Shown piece after piece: positions 1-10,762 of a stretch of 64,000 bases of DNA; the first letter of the stretch is position 1; each line of letters opens with the position of its first letter. This DNA is from Rhynchopus euleeides (lineage: Eukaryota; Euglenozoa; Diplonemea; Diplonemida; Diplonemidae): the NCBI GenBank assembly GCA_963210315.1, contig OY723315.1:744001-808000 (forward strand), written 5' to 3'. Below the pieces are notes generated by a model that worked only from the letters and a program-made list of their open reading frames with translations, did not search any database and was not told the origin of the DNA. Position numbers and translations under genes: made by a program.

Positions 1-169
1 CGCATACGATAATAATTATCGTATCCGGTCGTATACGATAATGGGATTATCGCATCATACGATAATGGATTATCGTATGCGATAATAAATTATCGTATGC
101 GATAATTTTCCGAAAATTATCGTATCTGGTATATGTGCGATAATAATTATCGTTTGCACTGTATGCTTA
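1..169. repeat. TATCG-rich palindromic repeat cluster (element terminus)
   Basis: Short AT-rich palindromic units of the ATTATCGTATGCGATAAT type are repeated about eight times and end in GCACTGTATGCTTA followed by a G-run. The same terminal motif, GCACTGTATGCC then a G-run, occurs at 27844-27862 and, inverted, at 25125-25145, next to related ATCGGA/TCCGAT repeats. This is probably one end of an element that continues left of the window. It holds no coding sequence. Confidence 0.6.
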
Positions 170-243
170 GGGGGGGTCAAATGGGGGTAACAAACACGAT
201 TTTTCAAAAAACCGGCGCAGAGGCCCCAAAGCCCCCGTAAACC
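170..243 (+). repeat. Truncated copy of the fold-back element arm
   Basis: This stretch starts with TA then GGGGGGGTCAAATG and shares the CACGATTTTTCAAAAAACC and GGCGCAGAGGCCCC segments with the left arm of the fold-back element at 725-1881. Similarity ends at about 243. No second arm is visible to its left, so it is a relic or one end of a longer copy. Confidence 0.7.
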
Positions 244-711
244 CAGCAGACGCAGGTGCAGGCCCAGCCGCAGACCCACTAAGCTAAAAAGATTAACGTG
301 TGTGTGTGTGTGGCTTGAGAGAGAGGAGGACCTCTCGAGGGGAGGGGCAGCCTCGCGTTCCGAGATGCACAGCTGGGGATGGGTCTGGGATGTCTCTTCA
401 TTCACACCACCGGAGGGTGTGGGTTTTGCGGGCCTGTTGAATCTTGTCACCACACCACACCACACACAGCTGCCATTTATGGCATCGGGTTGGGCTCTCA
501 AGCTCTTCGAGGAGAAGGGTGGTATTTCGGTATGTTCGGTGTTGCTTTCAGAAGCCGCGGCGGGTTGTTAAGTCCAGAGGGTTGAGGCGGGGGGGCTTCG
601 CTCAGAAGTGCATGAGAGGGTGGGGTGCGTCAGAACAATCCGATTGCAAAGGGGACACGCAGAGCGAAATCCCCCGGTGACTGGAGACTCGCCTTGCCTT
701 CTCTGGGGGCG
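244..711. other. No gene seen; unique spacer with a (GT)n run
   Basis: A short GT microsatellite lies at about 298-313. The rest is unique sequence in which reading frames are short and overlap on both strands. No splice-consistent exon was found. Confidence 0.4.
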
Positions 712-724
712 GGGGGGGGGGGTA

Positions 725-1881
725 GGGGGGGTCAAATGCCACCCTTTTACGTGGACAAACACGATTTTTCAAAAAACCGGCGCAGAGGCCCCAAAGCCCC
801 CGTAAACCCTCCAAACCCCCCCAGATCGGTCCGGAAACCCATCGAACCCCACTTTTCCACCATTCCGGGCACCTCAGGTGCCCGAATTGGGGTACCTAAA
901 TTTTGTGCCACCGTTTGGTACCGTACAGTGCCACTGTGTGGGAGGTTGGAAAAGAAAATGCCCCAACACACCACATCTGAGGGTTGCAATGCATGTTGCT
1001 TGCCAACCACGTCATCCGGTGGGTGTCAGGCGCTATGTAGGTGGCATTAGCCAGGTCTTCGATGTGTTCTGGCTTGTATATATACCTCCCTGCCTGCGGC
1101 ACAGGCACTGCCTTTGTCCCCCACACCAGCCACAGAGAGCGTATTGTACTCGGTCCACGGTTGCTGATTCATTGTGATGCGTTGTATCCTCGAGTGAACG
1201 TCACACACTAGTGGCACCACCACCCGCCATCCGAGAGCTGTATTGACTTTGCGCGCTTCCGTTGTATTCACCTCGCCACGCATATTGCACCGTTCAGTAC
1301 CAGTGCTCTTGGGCCAGGCAAAGTAGACCGCAGCAACTACCAATTCTGGCACAATGGGTACCACGACAGCGCACTTCATGTGTTCCCGGAATGTACAGCT
1401 CGTGTTGCAACAGTCGTTGTCAACACATCCCGGTTGTGGAGCACTGCTGCACAGGAATCACACGACCATCTGGACTGTTCCGTACCTACAGGCAGCCTCC
1501 CGGTGCATGGTGGCAGGGAGGTATATATACAAGCCAGAACACATCGAAGACCTGGCTAATGCCACCTACATAGCGCCTGACACCCACCGGATGACGTGGT
1601 TGGCAAGCAACATGCATTGCAACCCTCAGATGTGGTGTGTTGGGGCATTTTCTTTTCCAACCTCCCACACAGTGGCACTGTACGGTACCAAACGGTGGCA
1701 CAAAATTTAGGTACCCCAATTCGGGCACCTGAGGTGCCCGGAATGGTGGAAAAGTGGGGTTCGATGGGTTTCCGGACCGATCTGGGGGGGTTTGGAGGGT
1801 TTACGGGGGCTTTGGGGCCTCTGCGCCGGTTTTTTGAAAAATCGTGTTTGTCCACGTAAAAGGGTGGCATTTGACCCCCCC
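725..1881. mobile_element. Fold-back element with about 370-bp inverted arms flanked by TA
   Basis: Bases 725-1094 and 1512-1881 are near-perfect reverse complements around a unique 417-bp loop. Both ends read TA then GGGGGGGTCAAATGCC, so a TA target duplication is present (723-724 and 1882-1883). That is the duplication expected of Tc1/mariner-type transposition. The loop has no convincing reading frame, so the element looks non-autonomous. The similarity between the arms suggests a young insertion or arm homogenisation. Confidence 0.85.
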
Positions 1882-2170
1882 TACCCCCCCCCCTGCCGTT
1901 CCCTCGGGAGCTGTGACCTTCCTGGCTAACGATCATGTTTGTTTCTCATCTCACACCCTTTCACGGTTTCACAGCCCCCTGTTGGCATGTTTACACATGT
2001 CAGGAGAAGTGTTTGCCAATTTTTCCCCTTGTGGCGAGGGGTGACGTCCCCGTACGTCACATATCGTCACACACATGAGGTTCCACAACCACTGCACGCC
2101 ACTGAGTGCTACGTAACATCACAGAAGCCCACGTAGAGTAGAAAGTCTTCTCGCCACTTGACAACACATC

Positions 2171-2335
2171 AGGTCACATAAGTTCACCTCCCGCCACTTC
2201 GCACACATACCACATCAGGTGACGTAAGGTCACATAAGTTCGCCTCCCGCCACTTCGCACTACTTAAGGTCACATTAGGTCACATAAGTTCACCTCCCGC
2301 CACTTCGCACTACTTAAGGTCACATTAGGTCACAT
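2171..2335 (+). repeat. Short tandem repeat, about 50-bp unit, three copies
   Basis: The unit contains AGGTCACATAAGTTCACC followed by TCCCGCCACTTCGCA and recurs at 2171, 2227 and 2277. The last two copies are 50 bp apart; the first spacing is 56 bp because of a small insertion. Each unit carries one or two AGGTCACAT half-sites. No coding potential was seen. Confidence 0.75.
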
Positions 2336-2339
2336 GTTG

Positions 2340-3258
2340 GATGTTAACTCACTTCACACCATTGAGAGCTACTCAACGGGGGTCTTCGATCAAAAGTGCA
2401 CAAGTGAGCCGCTAACAGTATAGGATGCAACTTGACACACATTGACACAGAGCGAAATAAGAGGGTTGTGAACCCCGTTCTGTCGTGGCAATGTCCAGAC
2501 CAAGATCGTCCAAGATTTCCGCAGCCTCGTCAGGCGCCACATCGCCAACTGACAAGCCCCCGTATCAAACGGAATGCATTCGGGTTATGGCAGCGAGAGA
2601 ACAGAACAGTCAGAGCGTAAACCCGCAAACCCGCAAGTACCCAAATACGCAAACCCGCTATCTCGCAACCCCCCCCTCCCCCCAAACCCGCGACATGCAT
2701 GGGAGACTTGCTTTTCCATTCACTCTCGACGATCAAACCCCCCCACCCCCCGCAACCCCGCAACCCCCCCCGCCCCCAACCCCCCTGCACATAGTAGGGG
2801 GCCCCCTATCTTCACGCCACCTCTGTTGCAGGACCTACACGCTGCGCTGCGGTTACAAGCGGCTACAAGAGCTCCGACATGACATGACATCATGGGGATC
2901 CGCTGGACGCTGACTCCGTCTCCGTCAAGCGAGGGCTCCGAAGGGGTGGAGAAGCCCCGGTCACCTGAGGACAAGCGATCCTGAGGAGCTCTCTGGGTTT
3001 GGGTACCAGAGAGGCCGACAAAGTCGAGGTCGGTGGCCACACCCTGGAGTCCTTCTTGACGTGATTCTACATTCTGGAAGAACGAATCTAGTTTGTCGCA
3101 CAGTACTGAAAAAACTCGCGACTGCGTTGTGTTGCAAGTATGGCCTCCACCGGTGTGAGCTTTCGGGAAGCCTGCCGAGTGGCGGGCCACGAGCCTGTCA
3201 AGGTCACAGGGGGGCACGCCCTGGAGGCAGACGGGTGGGTTATGAAGCAGAAAAAGGT
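2340..3258. other. Spacer with orphan exon-like frames on both strands
   Basis: On the plus strand ATG 2491 opens 43 codons of Ser-rich protein (starting MSRPRSSKIS) that end at a possible GTAAAC donor near 2620. On the minus strand about 3106-2838 gives a compositionally protein-like frame (including CDKLDSFFQNVES) preceded by a good TTTTTTCAG acceptor. Neither joins convincingly to further exons, and neither resembles a family I know. Bases 2697-2746 are a fragment of the intron-associated repeat described at 21613. These may be pieces of a broken or captured gene. Confidence 0.3.
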
Positions 3259-3644
3259 TACTGGGGGGGGCAATTAATCGTGCATAGTCGAATAATCGTG
3301 CATAGTCAAATAATAGTGCCTTTTTGAAACGGGCATTTATAAAGTTTTTTCCGCTGAATAATCGTGGGGTGCACGATTATTCACTTTTGGCTATTTTCGG
3401 TCAGTTCTGCAAGAAAAATGAGCAATTTTTCCCGCAGAATTTTCAAAGAACCCGTTCTTTTGGGGGGTGTCGATTTTTTCGGTTTTTTTTCCGTTTTTTC
3501 CGCCTGTGGGCGCTGGCTGCGACTTGGTCAAAATTCGACGAAAAAAATCCGGAAAAAAACGGAAAACGAAAAAACGGAAAATCCCAAAATCGACACCCTG
3601 ATTTTCCGTTTTTTTCCGAGCACCAGAAATAGGCAGGGTTGTCG

Positions 3645-3790
3645 TAAGACCGGCGTGCCAAGGGGGAGGTGCTCGCATTTTTTTTTGGGGGGGTCCAGAA
3701 TGGGTCGTTTTTGGACATTTGAGCCCACTGCGAGCAGTGCCGGGTCCCGGAAACGCTGTTTCAAACGCTCAAAAGGGGAGGCGGTGGGCA
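3645..3790 (+). repeat. Dispersed 130-bp module, copy 1
   Basis: The order TAAGACCGGCG, an AGGGGGA block, a T-run, CGTTTTTGGACATTTGAG, CCACTGCGA and CGGAAA is shared with 25843-26005 and 26083-26240. No frame is conserved well enough among the copies to suggest coding. The three copies lie in two different inverted-repeat elements. Confidence 0.6.
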
Positions 3791-3824
3791 CCAGAACCCA
3801 GTAAATTTACCACAAATGGTCCCA

Positions 3825-4490
3825 CCCACGAACGGGTTACCCCCTGCCTCTAGGGGTTCCCCCCACTCACAAACGGGTTACCCCCTGCCTCTAGGGGTTC
3901 CCCCCACTCACAAATGGGTTACCCCCTACCTCTAGGGGTTCCCCCCACCCACAAACGGGTTACCCCCTGCCTCTAGGGGTTCTCCCCACTCACAAACGGG
4001 TTACCCCCTGCCTCTAGGGGTTCCCCCCACCCACAAACGGGTTACCCCCTGCCTCTAGGGGTTCCCCCCACCTACCAATGGGTTACCCCCTACCTCTCGG
4101 GGTTCCCCCCACCCACAAATGGGTTACCCCCTGCCTCTAGGGGTTCCCCCCAGCCACAAATAGGTTGCCCCCTGCCTCTAGAGGTTCCCCCCAGCCACCA
4201 ATGGGTTGCCCCCTACCTCTAGAGGTTCCGCCCAGCCACCAATAGGTTGCCCCCTACCTCTAGAGGTTCCCCCCAGCCACCAATGGGTTGCCCCCTACCT
4301 CTAGAGGTTCCCCCCAGCCACCAATGGGTTGCCCCCTACCTCTAGAGGTTCCCCCCAGCCACTAATGGGTTGCCCCCTGCCTCTAGAGGTTCCCCCCAGC
4401 CACCAATGGGTTGCCACCTACCTCTAGAGGTTCCCCCCAGCCACCAATAGGTTGCCCCCTACCTCTAGAGGTTCCCCCCAGCCACCCCCG
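3825..4490 (+). repeat. 41-bp minisatellite, about 16 units
   Basis: The anchor GGGTTACCCCCTGCCTCTAG recurs every 41 bp from 3834 to about 4450. The left half keeps GGGTTACC; the right half carries GGTTGCCCC and TCTAGAGG variants, so two sub-arrays have diverged. The array lies wholly inside the 3261-5338 element. Confidence 0.9.
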
Positions 4491-4938
4491 CCCCGCCCCC
4501 CCCCCCCCCATGACTTCATCCCGTCCCCACCCAAAGCTCAAGCTTCCTGGACACGCTCGTTTGAGCAATCTGTAATCTGTAGAAGGCTCGCCGTGTAGGC
4601 GGCCTTGGCTATTTTGCCGGCTTGCTGGTCTGCGGCCCGGGATGCGCCTGCAGCGCCGTGTTGTCCCACGTTCTTGAGGCACCAAGCTTGAGGATTCTCT
4701 GGCAGATATGTTCACGATGTCCTTCACGTCTCAACGGGTTCTTCGCGTCTCAACGGGTTCTTCGGGTGTCCCATTCAAAAAAACACCCGAAAAATATGAT
4801 GACTTTGCTAAACTGGACCCAACTCCCCATACTCTTTTTTTTGCCATTTTTCAGCATTTTCCCCTGATTTTTCGGTTTTTTTTTGAAAAAAATTATTTTT
4901 TGTCCAGAATCGACACCCCCCTTTGAATTTTGGGAGCC

Positions 4939-5141
4939 CGTGCGGATCGTGGTGGGGTCATTTCGACCATGGGATGTCTGTCTTCACCCGTGACTGGTCG
5001 TCACCATTTTGGCTCATATTCGTCCACATGTCCGGCCTTGTGCCCCCAGTTTCAACACGAAAATGAGCCCATACGGTGACTGCCAGGAAGGGGTGAAGAC
5101 AGACACCCCATGGCCAAAATGACCCCACCACGATCCGCACA
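4939..5141. repeat. Hairpin with about 50-bp arms
   Basis: The arm at 4939-4989 (starting GTGCGGATCGTGGTGGGGTCA) is the reverse complement of 5091-5141, including GACAGACA and GGTGAAGAC blocks. The loop is about 100 bp. It lies inside the 3261-5338 element and probably reflects the snap-back structure common in such elements. Confidence 0.8.
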
Positions 5142-5546
5142 GATTCCAAATATTCAAACGGACGAGGTTTTTGCGATGTTTGTCCACAGAACTGACCAGA
5201 AAACTTGCAAAAGTGAATAATCGTGCACCCCACGATTATTCCCCCCCGTCAACTTTTTGCCTTTTTTTGGGGCCCCTCAATTATACCCGCCCGTTCGCCA
5301 ATTAATAGTGGAGTGCACGATTATTTGCCCCCCCCCAGTAATGGCCGGGCCACACGGTTGTATTATCCTCCCTCAAACCTGACCCCACCTCCTGTCTCTC
5401 TGCCGCCGCCTGGTCTGCAGGACCCGCCTACCCTCATTGCGGCACTCGCTGCAGTTCCCCAGGGAATATCGAACCGAGACTCGGTTCAGCAGGAGGAGGT
5501 AGAGTTTGGTGTGCCTCTGCCACCTCACACTCACGAGGAGCAGGCG

Positions 5547-8270
5547 ATGTCGGACCTCCTCGACGAGGTTGCTGCAGCTCCACAGACCCCACCCCTGGAG
5601 GAGGCGCTGCATCCGCTTCCTTCACCGACACAGTTCGATGAGAGCTGTGAGGACGCTTCGCTGGACCCCATGAGGGCCTGCATTGGCGAAGGCGTCGCGG
5701 CAGGTGAGCAGCACTGTTCGCTGGAGTGGGATTCATTTGTATCTGTGATCCGCTCACTTGCAGCACGTGCAGCCGACCTCGACTGCGATAATTTCTCTGA
5801 CGAGAAGTGTGGTGTACTGGCTGTGCAGGTGACACAGTACATTTCTGTGTCTCACGACAATGAGACAGCCGACGAACACAGGAACGCCTTCTTCTGTGTG
5901 GGCGATGTGGGTGCGTGTCCCCACCGCTGTGCCGTCGCGCCAGGTGAGGAAAGCTGTGCACCCTCGGTGCACAGCTCCGACGAGACCGACTCCAACATCT
6001 CGTTGGATGTTGGCGTCACAACGACTTCGGGCGACGAGATGCAGCCCTTCTTCGACAAGGTGCATCACGGTGACCTCCACCGCTGTGGGCTCTCGTCGTC
6101 GGAGTTAGGCGTCGTCCTGGTCGACACCCTGGGTTACGACAACCCGGCGACCCGGAAGCTCCTCTGGAAGCATCCTTCCGTGGCGCGCTATGCGTGCCGA
6201 GGTCGTGATGGGACCAAAGCGAACCGTCACTTTTTCTGTGTCGGCTCAGGGGTCCAGGCGTGCAGCCACTTGCAAAGTCAGTGGAAAGAGACCTGCACAG
6301 CAACGCCGAGCCCGCGGACCGCCCCCCGAGGGCGTCCGAGGCTTTCCCGGGAAGAGGTCTACCGGAGGGCCCGGACCGTGGAGCAGAAGCTCCAGCGGCA
6401 TGACGCTGCAGCTGCCCTGAAGGAGGAGGAGCTCCGCGCCATGAAGGAGGAGGTCGAGCGCATTCGCGTAGCAAGTGGGGACTTGTGCGTGGATGACGCA
6501 ATCATCCTTCGTGGGTTGAAGAGGCCGCATAACCGTGCCCCCTTCGACTTCAGGATTGCGTCATGCATCCTGCAGCTCCTGCGGCACGGGATTGGGGTTG
6601 CCAGTGCGCCCCAGCTGCTCGGCGACATAGTTGAGACGCTGAGTGGTGGGGACAAGCTTGATGTTCCGTGCAGGTCCACGGTGCAAACATGGCGTGATGT
6701 TGCGGGGCAAGCATCTGCCACTGGTACGCTTTCCAGTGTATGGAAGCTGCCTACCTCGATGATGAGGGAACGAGGCAGGTGGGGTGCCTGAGCCTCGACC
6801 TCCAGGTGGGAGCGCGGGCGAAAGACGTAGCTGCCTCCGTGAAGGCGGCACGTGCCATGCTCGAGGCAGAACACGTAAAAGTGTTCAAGTGCGTCATGTG
6901 CGACCACGCTGCGACAGAGACAGCCGCGGCTGCGGAGGCCGAGATGTCGGCAGCGCACTGCTGCCATCACAAGCTCGGGCTTATGCTGAAAACCGCAATC
7001 GCACACTGTGATGAGTTCTGCAGTCAGGCAGAGCACCGCCGATGTCCACAGCAGAAGGAGAGGGCTCCCATGGAGAAGCGTGTGGCTGCCCTCGTGAAGC
7101 TGTTGGACCCGACGTACGGGAAGGGATCTTCGGGTGCAGATCTGCGTAATCGTCTCTTCTGCAATGATTCCGTCGCAGAAGGGGTGAAGAAGGTGTTCCC
7201 CAACGGGTTCGGCTTTTCGCGTGTTGTTGGAGCGAGATTCGACTCGACCTCGCAGAACGCCAGCAAGTTGCTGCACGTTTGGGGGCCGCTGGGGGATCTG
7301 GCGAAGGCGCGCGAGCTGAGCCGCCCTGCAGCTGAGGTGCAGGAGAGCTTGGCGTCTCCGGAGGCCCAGGTGTTCATGGCGATAATGACCATCGTGCAGG
7401 AGGTGTACGTGGGTGCCATTGCCCGGCTGAAGCGCTCGGACAACGAGGTCACGGGCAAGACGCAACCAGCGAGCTTTGTACTGGGTTTCGAGTCTCTGGC
7501 ATCGCTCCCTGTCCCTGCAGAAGGCCCAGGCGTCGGATGAGTTCGCGCTGGACTTCGCCCGGGCCCTCTTAGCGCGGGAGTCGTCGTCGAATAAGGTCCG
7601 GATTGGGCGTGACGCGGCGAGCCGAGTGCTGAACGAGCACCCCGCCATCTTCCTCCCTGCCCTTCGGGGTACTCTGCGCGGGATGTACAGTCGCGTGGAT
7701 GCGCTGTGCAAGCTGGACTCCGAGGTTTTCAAGAAGTTCATGGATGAAAACCCGGAGGCGCTGCACACCCTTCCTGCGACGAACGACTCTGTGGAGTCTG
7801 TGTTCGGCCTACTCGGGCGCATCGCCAAGCGGTCGAAGAGCATGGGCCCCGTCGCGATGCAGAGCCTGACACAGTTCTCTGCGAACAGGGACAGTGTTCT
7901 GGCTGAGGGGGGCCGGTTCTGGAGAGAGGCGTGGCAGAGGGCTTCGAAGAGTCGAACCTCTGTCACTCTCCGAGCCATCGCCGAAAGGGTCGACGCTCTG
8001 CGGCAAGCCAGCAGGCTGAAGCGTCGACTGGACAAGCGCGGCGTCGACGATCTGGTCCGGATCTGCGCGCTGCTCGGCGGACATGTCGAGAAGTTAGAGA
8101 AGGGGCGGATGACTTTGCTGACGAAGGGTGAGTTAGTGGACGTCATCCTGGATCTCTGTATCCTCTCGACATTGGAGAGTACCAAAGGTGCTAAGCTGCA
8201 GAAGGTGCAGGTTGTCCTGGATGCACTCGAGAACGCTGACCTGGAGAGGTGGACCGGCAGCCTCCTGTGA
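5547..8270 (+). pseudogene. Transposase-like protein, broken by two frame shifts
   Basis: The open frame runs from 5223; ATG 5547 is the first start with a natural N terminus, and an upstream exon joined at an acceptor near 5420 is equally possible. Two tandem CCHC-type finger repeats (about 5895-5958 and 6232-6297) share FFCVG, then C-x-H and a distal Cys. Next come a Lys/Glu-rich coiled segment and a STVQTWRD helix-turn-helix-like stretch. RNase H-type landmarks follow in hAT order: LDDEGT (about 6757), CDHAATE (about 6899), CCHHKLGL (about 6959) and NDSVESVFG (about 7783). The frame changes near 6735 and returns near 7500. The protein ends at TGA 8268-8270. The family assignment (hAT-like) rests on motif order only. 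Confidence 0.55.
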
Positions 8271-10710
8271 CCCCTGACATACGCACAGAGAGAAAGCGTG
8301 GTGGTCTCTGCCAAGCTGCGTCGCATACACACGGGTTGGCAGAAGCACCTGACCTGCTCCTTCGGGCTGGGTGCAGTTCGCCTGCTGCAGCTGAACTGGT
8401 GTGATCGCGTGAGGCAGCTTGTGAGCGCCAAGATCGCCTCGGTTGCGCTGAGCAAGGGTGACCGGCTCATGCGCCGCACATCGGCTGAGCTCTTCGTGCT
8501 GGCAACAGAGGTCGTCGCGGGTGACACAAAGATCCCGACGGACCGCAAGGCCCTGAAGAGGTTGCTCCAGCGGAACGACACCTTTTCTCATTGCCTGCCG
8601 CAGCTGGCGCGCATGGAGGCCAGCAGCCACGACAGGCAGAAGAGCTCTCGCCTGCCTGCTGGGGATGCGTCGCTGGAGGAGAATGTTGCTTCCGTGCTTC
8701 GGGAGCTGTACAACAGCACCCTCTCCCCTGCCGTTTCCTCCACATCTTCCTCCAAGCCAACCACCCCTGGCGCCGGTGATACCGAGGCCGCGAAGCCGCC
8801 TGCTGGCAAGTCTGCGCCAACGAAGCAGGGAAGCCGCAAGAGGAAGGAGCCCACGCCTCCGTCTGCCCCCAACACCCCTGCTGACTGTTTCCCCCTGATC
8901 CTCCTCAATGAGGCGAGTTACGTCCTCGAGGAATACCGGCATCCTCGGAAAGGGTGTGCGGCCCTGGAAACAGGGTGGGCCGCGCTGAACGCTGCGCTCC
9001 GCCACCTGGCAGCCGTCAATGGGAAACGGTACTCTCTCTTGACGTGGCGCCAGCTGCAGAATTTGCAGGCAGACTTCGGGAGAGAGAGTGGTGTGCCAAG
9101 CGGCATGCCGAACAGAGAGGCCCACGACTTGCGCGGGGTGCGTTGTGGTGGCGCTTTCTCTTCTCCTGTCGTTGCGGCAGCTCTCGCGAAGGCGACGAAG
9201 GGGGACTGGAAGATGTCCTTGCTGGACCCGCGCCTCGCTTGCAACGACGACCCGGAGGTGTCATCGTGCATTGTCCTTCTTCTCCGCTTGCCTCGAGGAA
9301 AGGGGGAGCGCGATGCGAGGGATGGCAGCTGGCGTGCGCTGCTGAAACAGCCAGCTGGTAGCCCAACCGCGTACGAGGTGTACAGCGTGGAGAAAAATGG
9401 GTCCCGCAGCATCGCGGCCTCGACAACCGTGGAGAACGTCTTCGGCTTCTGCGATCGCTGGAAGGTCCACACACCTGACTCGCCGGCGTGGCCCCCCCTC
9501 TCCGAGGACTACATCGCCGAGAAGCTGATGCTGCGGAGCATCGTGAAGGCGGAGGAGGCTGCGGCTGCCGAGCTGGCCGCAGCCGCTCAGAAGGTACGCA
9601 GGGCAGCCGCCCGAGTGAAGGACCAGGCATTCCGTAAGGCCTACAGCGGCTCGGGTCGGAAGAAGATTCCTGTGTTGGAGAGGGAGAAAGGGCTCTCGGA
9701 CGTGGTTTGGGAGTCTTGCTCCCCGACTGCGTTCCACTTCCCGCTTGCCCTCCACAAGGAGAGTGGGGCTGGGCGGGAGAAAAGCGGCTTCTTCTGGGGA
9801 ACGAAGCGGGTGGAGCACACTGGCGAGTGTGGGTGGGCTTCGGTGAACTGGGCCTTGGCCCACTTCAACTTCCCCCCCCATCACGTGGCTGGCCATGCAG
9901 CAGGCGCAGCACACGATGGCGCAGAGAGAAGGGATGCTGATGGCAGAAAACCCCGTGTTGCTGCGCAACGAGACGGTCATCCCGACGGGTTGGTTCTCTT
10001 CGAGTGCTATCCATACAGCCCTGAAGAACGCCAGCTCCGGGGAGCTGGAGATGATCACCCTCGGGAAGGTCAATGAGATCTCCGCAGGGGATGTCCCCAA
10101 GGGGTGTACTGCGGTTCTCTTTGGCCCAGCCTTCACACAGGCACTGGAGGGCCGCGAGCCAGAGGTCTCTGGGCCCCACACACAGTTCGCAAGCGGTCAC
10201 TGGGTTGTGGCAACGCAGAATCGTGTGATGTGGAAGGAGACTTCTGCCGCTTCTCCGGGTCTGGTGTATCTGTGGTCTCTACATGACACAGACCGTCCCC
10301 TTACCCAATGCGGGGAGTTGTCTGAGGTTTGGGCTTTCGTGGGGGGAACCACAGCGTACGCAGTCCAGCGGGCCCAACAGAGCCATGCTGCTTCCGTGCG
10401 GAATTTTAACAGCAAGACCCCCCTCCCCACCCTGAAAGAATATCGCAAACTTTGGATAGACAAGGCGACCGAGTTTGTGGGGGTAAATTTCAAGACCGAA
10501 AAGGGTCGCGGGGAAGCCAACAAGGTTGTCGCCGAGTTTTCCTCCAGCATGGAGGACTTGCTGAGTGTGGAGTGGGATATTGTTTGCCTCCCCAATGTCC
10601 TGACGCAACTTGCTTCTGTTGAACGTACATGGTTGGAGAAGAAGGATGCGCTGATGGAACGCCAGGATGCTGCTATTGAGGAGACAGCGAAGCGTTCGAG
10701 GCACAACTGA
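8271..10710 (+). pseudogene. Tandem Josephin/OTU-like cysteine-protease domains, one frame shift
   Basis: This region continues the transposase frame directly after the TGA at 8268; its first in-frame ATG is at about 8469. An Ala/Ser/Thr-rich linker (about 8700-8880) precedes domain 1 (about 8930-9480), with TGWAALNAAL where a catalytic Cys motif would lie and GSWRAL where the His motif would lie, so it looks catalytically dead. Domain 2 (about 9820-10290) has ECGWASVNWAL, a GHWVVA His motif and LVYLWSLHD. The Cys-then-His-then-Asp/Asn order matches papain-like deubiquitinases of the Josephin/OTU type rather than Ulp1. An Ala/Glu-rich helix links the domains. The frame shifts at the C8 run 9872-9879, within domain 2. 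The last 130 residues are helical. Confidence 0.5.
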
Positions 10711-10762
10711 ATCTCACCGTGGCCCTCTTCCGTTTGGGGTTCTATTCCTTTTTTGGCTATTA

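Larger units (their letters stand above)
3261..5338. mobile_element. 2.08-kb non-autonomous element with long degenerate inverted repeats and TA flanks
   Basis: The left end reads TA then CTGGGGGGGGCAATTAATCG, and the right end is its imperfect reverse complement followed by TA (5339-5340). Inverted similarity continues inward for roughly 160 bp and includes a self-complementary ATAATCGTGGGGTGCACGAT block at about 3357 and 5218. No transposase frame is present. The interior is made of a 130-bp module shared with 25.8-26.2 kb, a minisatellite (3825-4490) and a perfect-arm hairpin (4939-5141). It appears to be a large MITE-like element mobilised in trans. Confidence 0.8.
5341..10762 (+). mobile_element. 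Decayed large DNA transposon: hAT/RNase H-like transposase plus papain-like protease region
   Basis: About 5.2 kb of continuously protein-like plus-strand sequence sits between two miniature elements. It consists of a transposase-like frame (5547-8270) and, in the same frame after one TGA, a region with two cysteine-protease-like domains (8271-10710). At least three frame changes and one stop interrupt it, so this copy is probably inactive unless some breaks are assembly errors in homopolymers. The true termini were not identified. Neither flanking miniature element shares its sequence. Confidence 0.65.

Noticed and set aside
2171-2335. Possible CRISPR-like array
   Set aside because: Repeats are contiguous tandem units without spacers of unique sequence, in a eukaryotic context.
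6730-6746. Possible intron explaining the first frame change in the transposase
   Set aside because: GTACGCTTTCCAG is only 13 bp and lacks the GTATG donor used elsewhere, so an indel is the simpler explanation.
6359-8581. 740-codon open frame on the minus strand
   Set aside because: It lies antisense to the transposase-like region. Its residues are Arg/Ser/Leu-rich as expected from the complement of GC-rich coding sequence, and no family motif appears.
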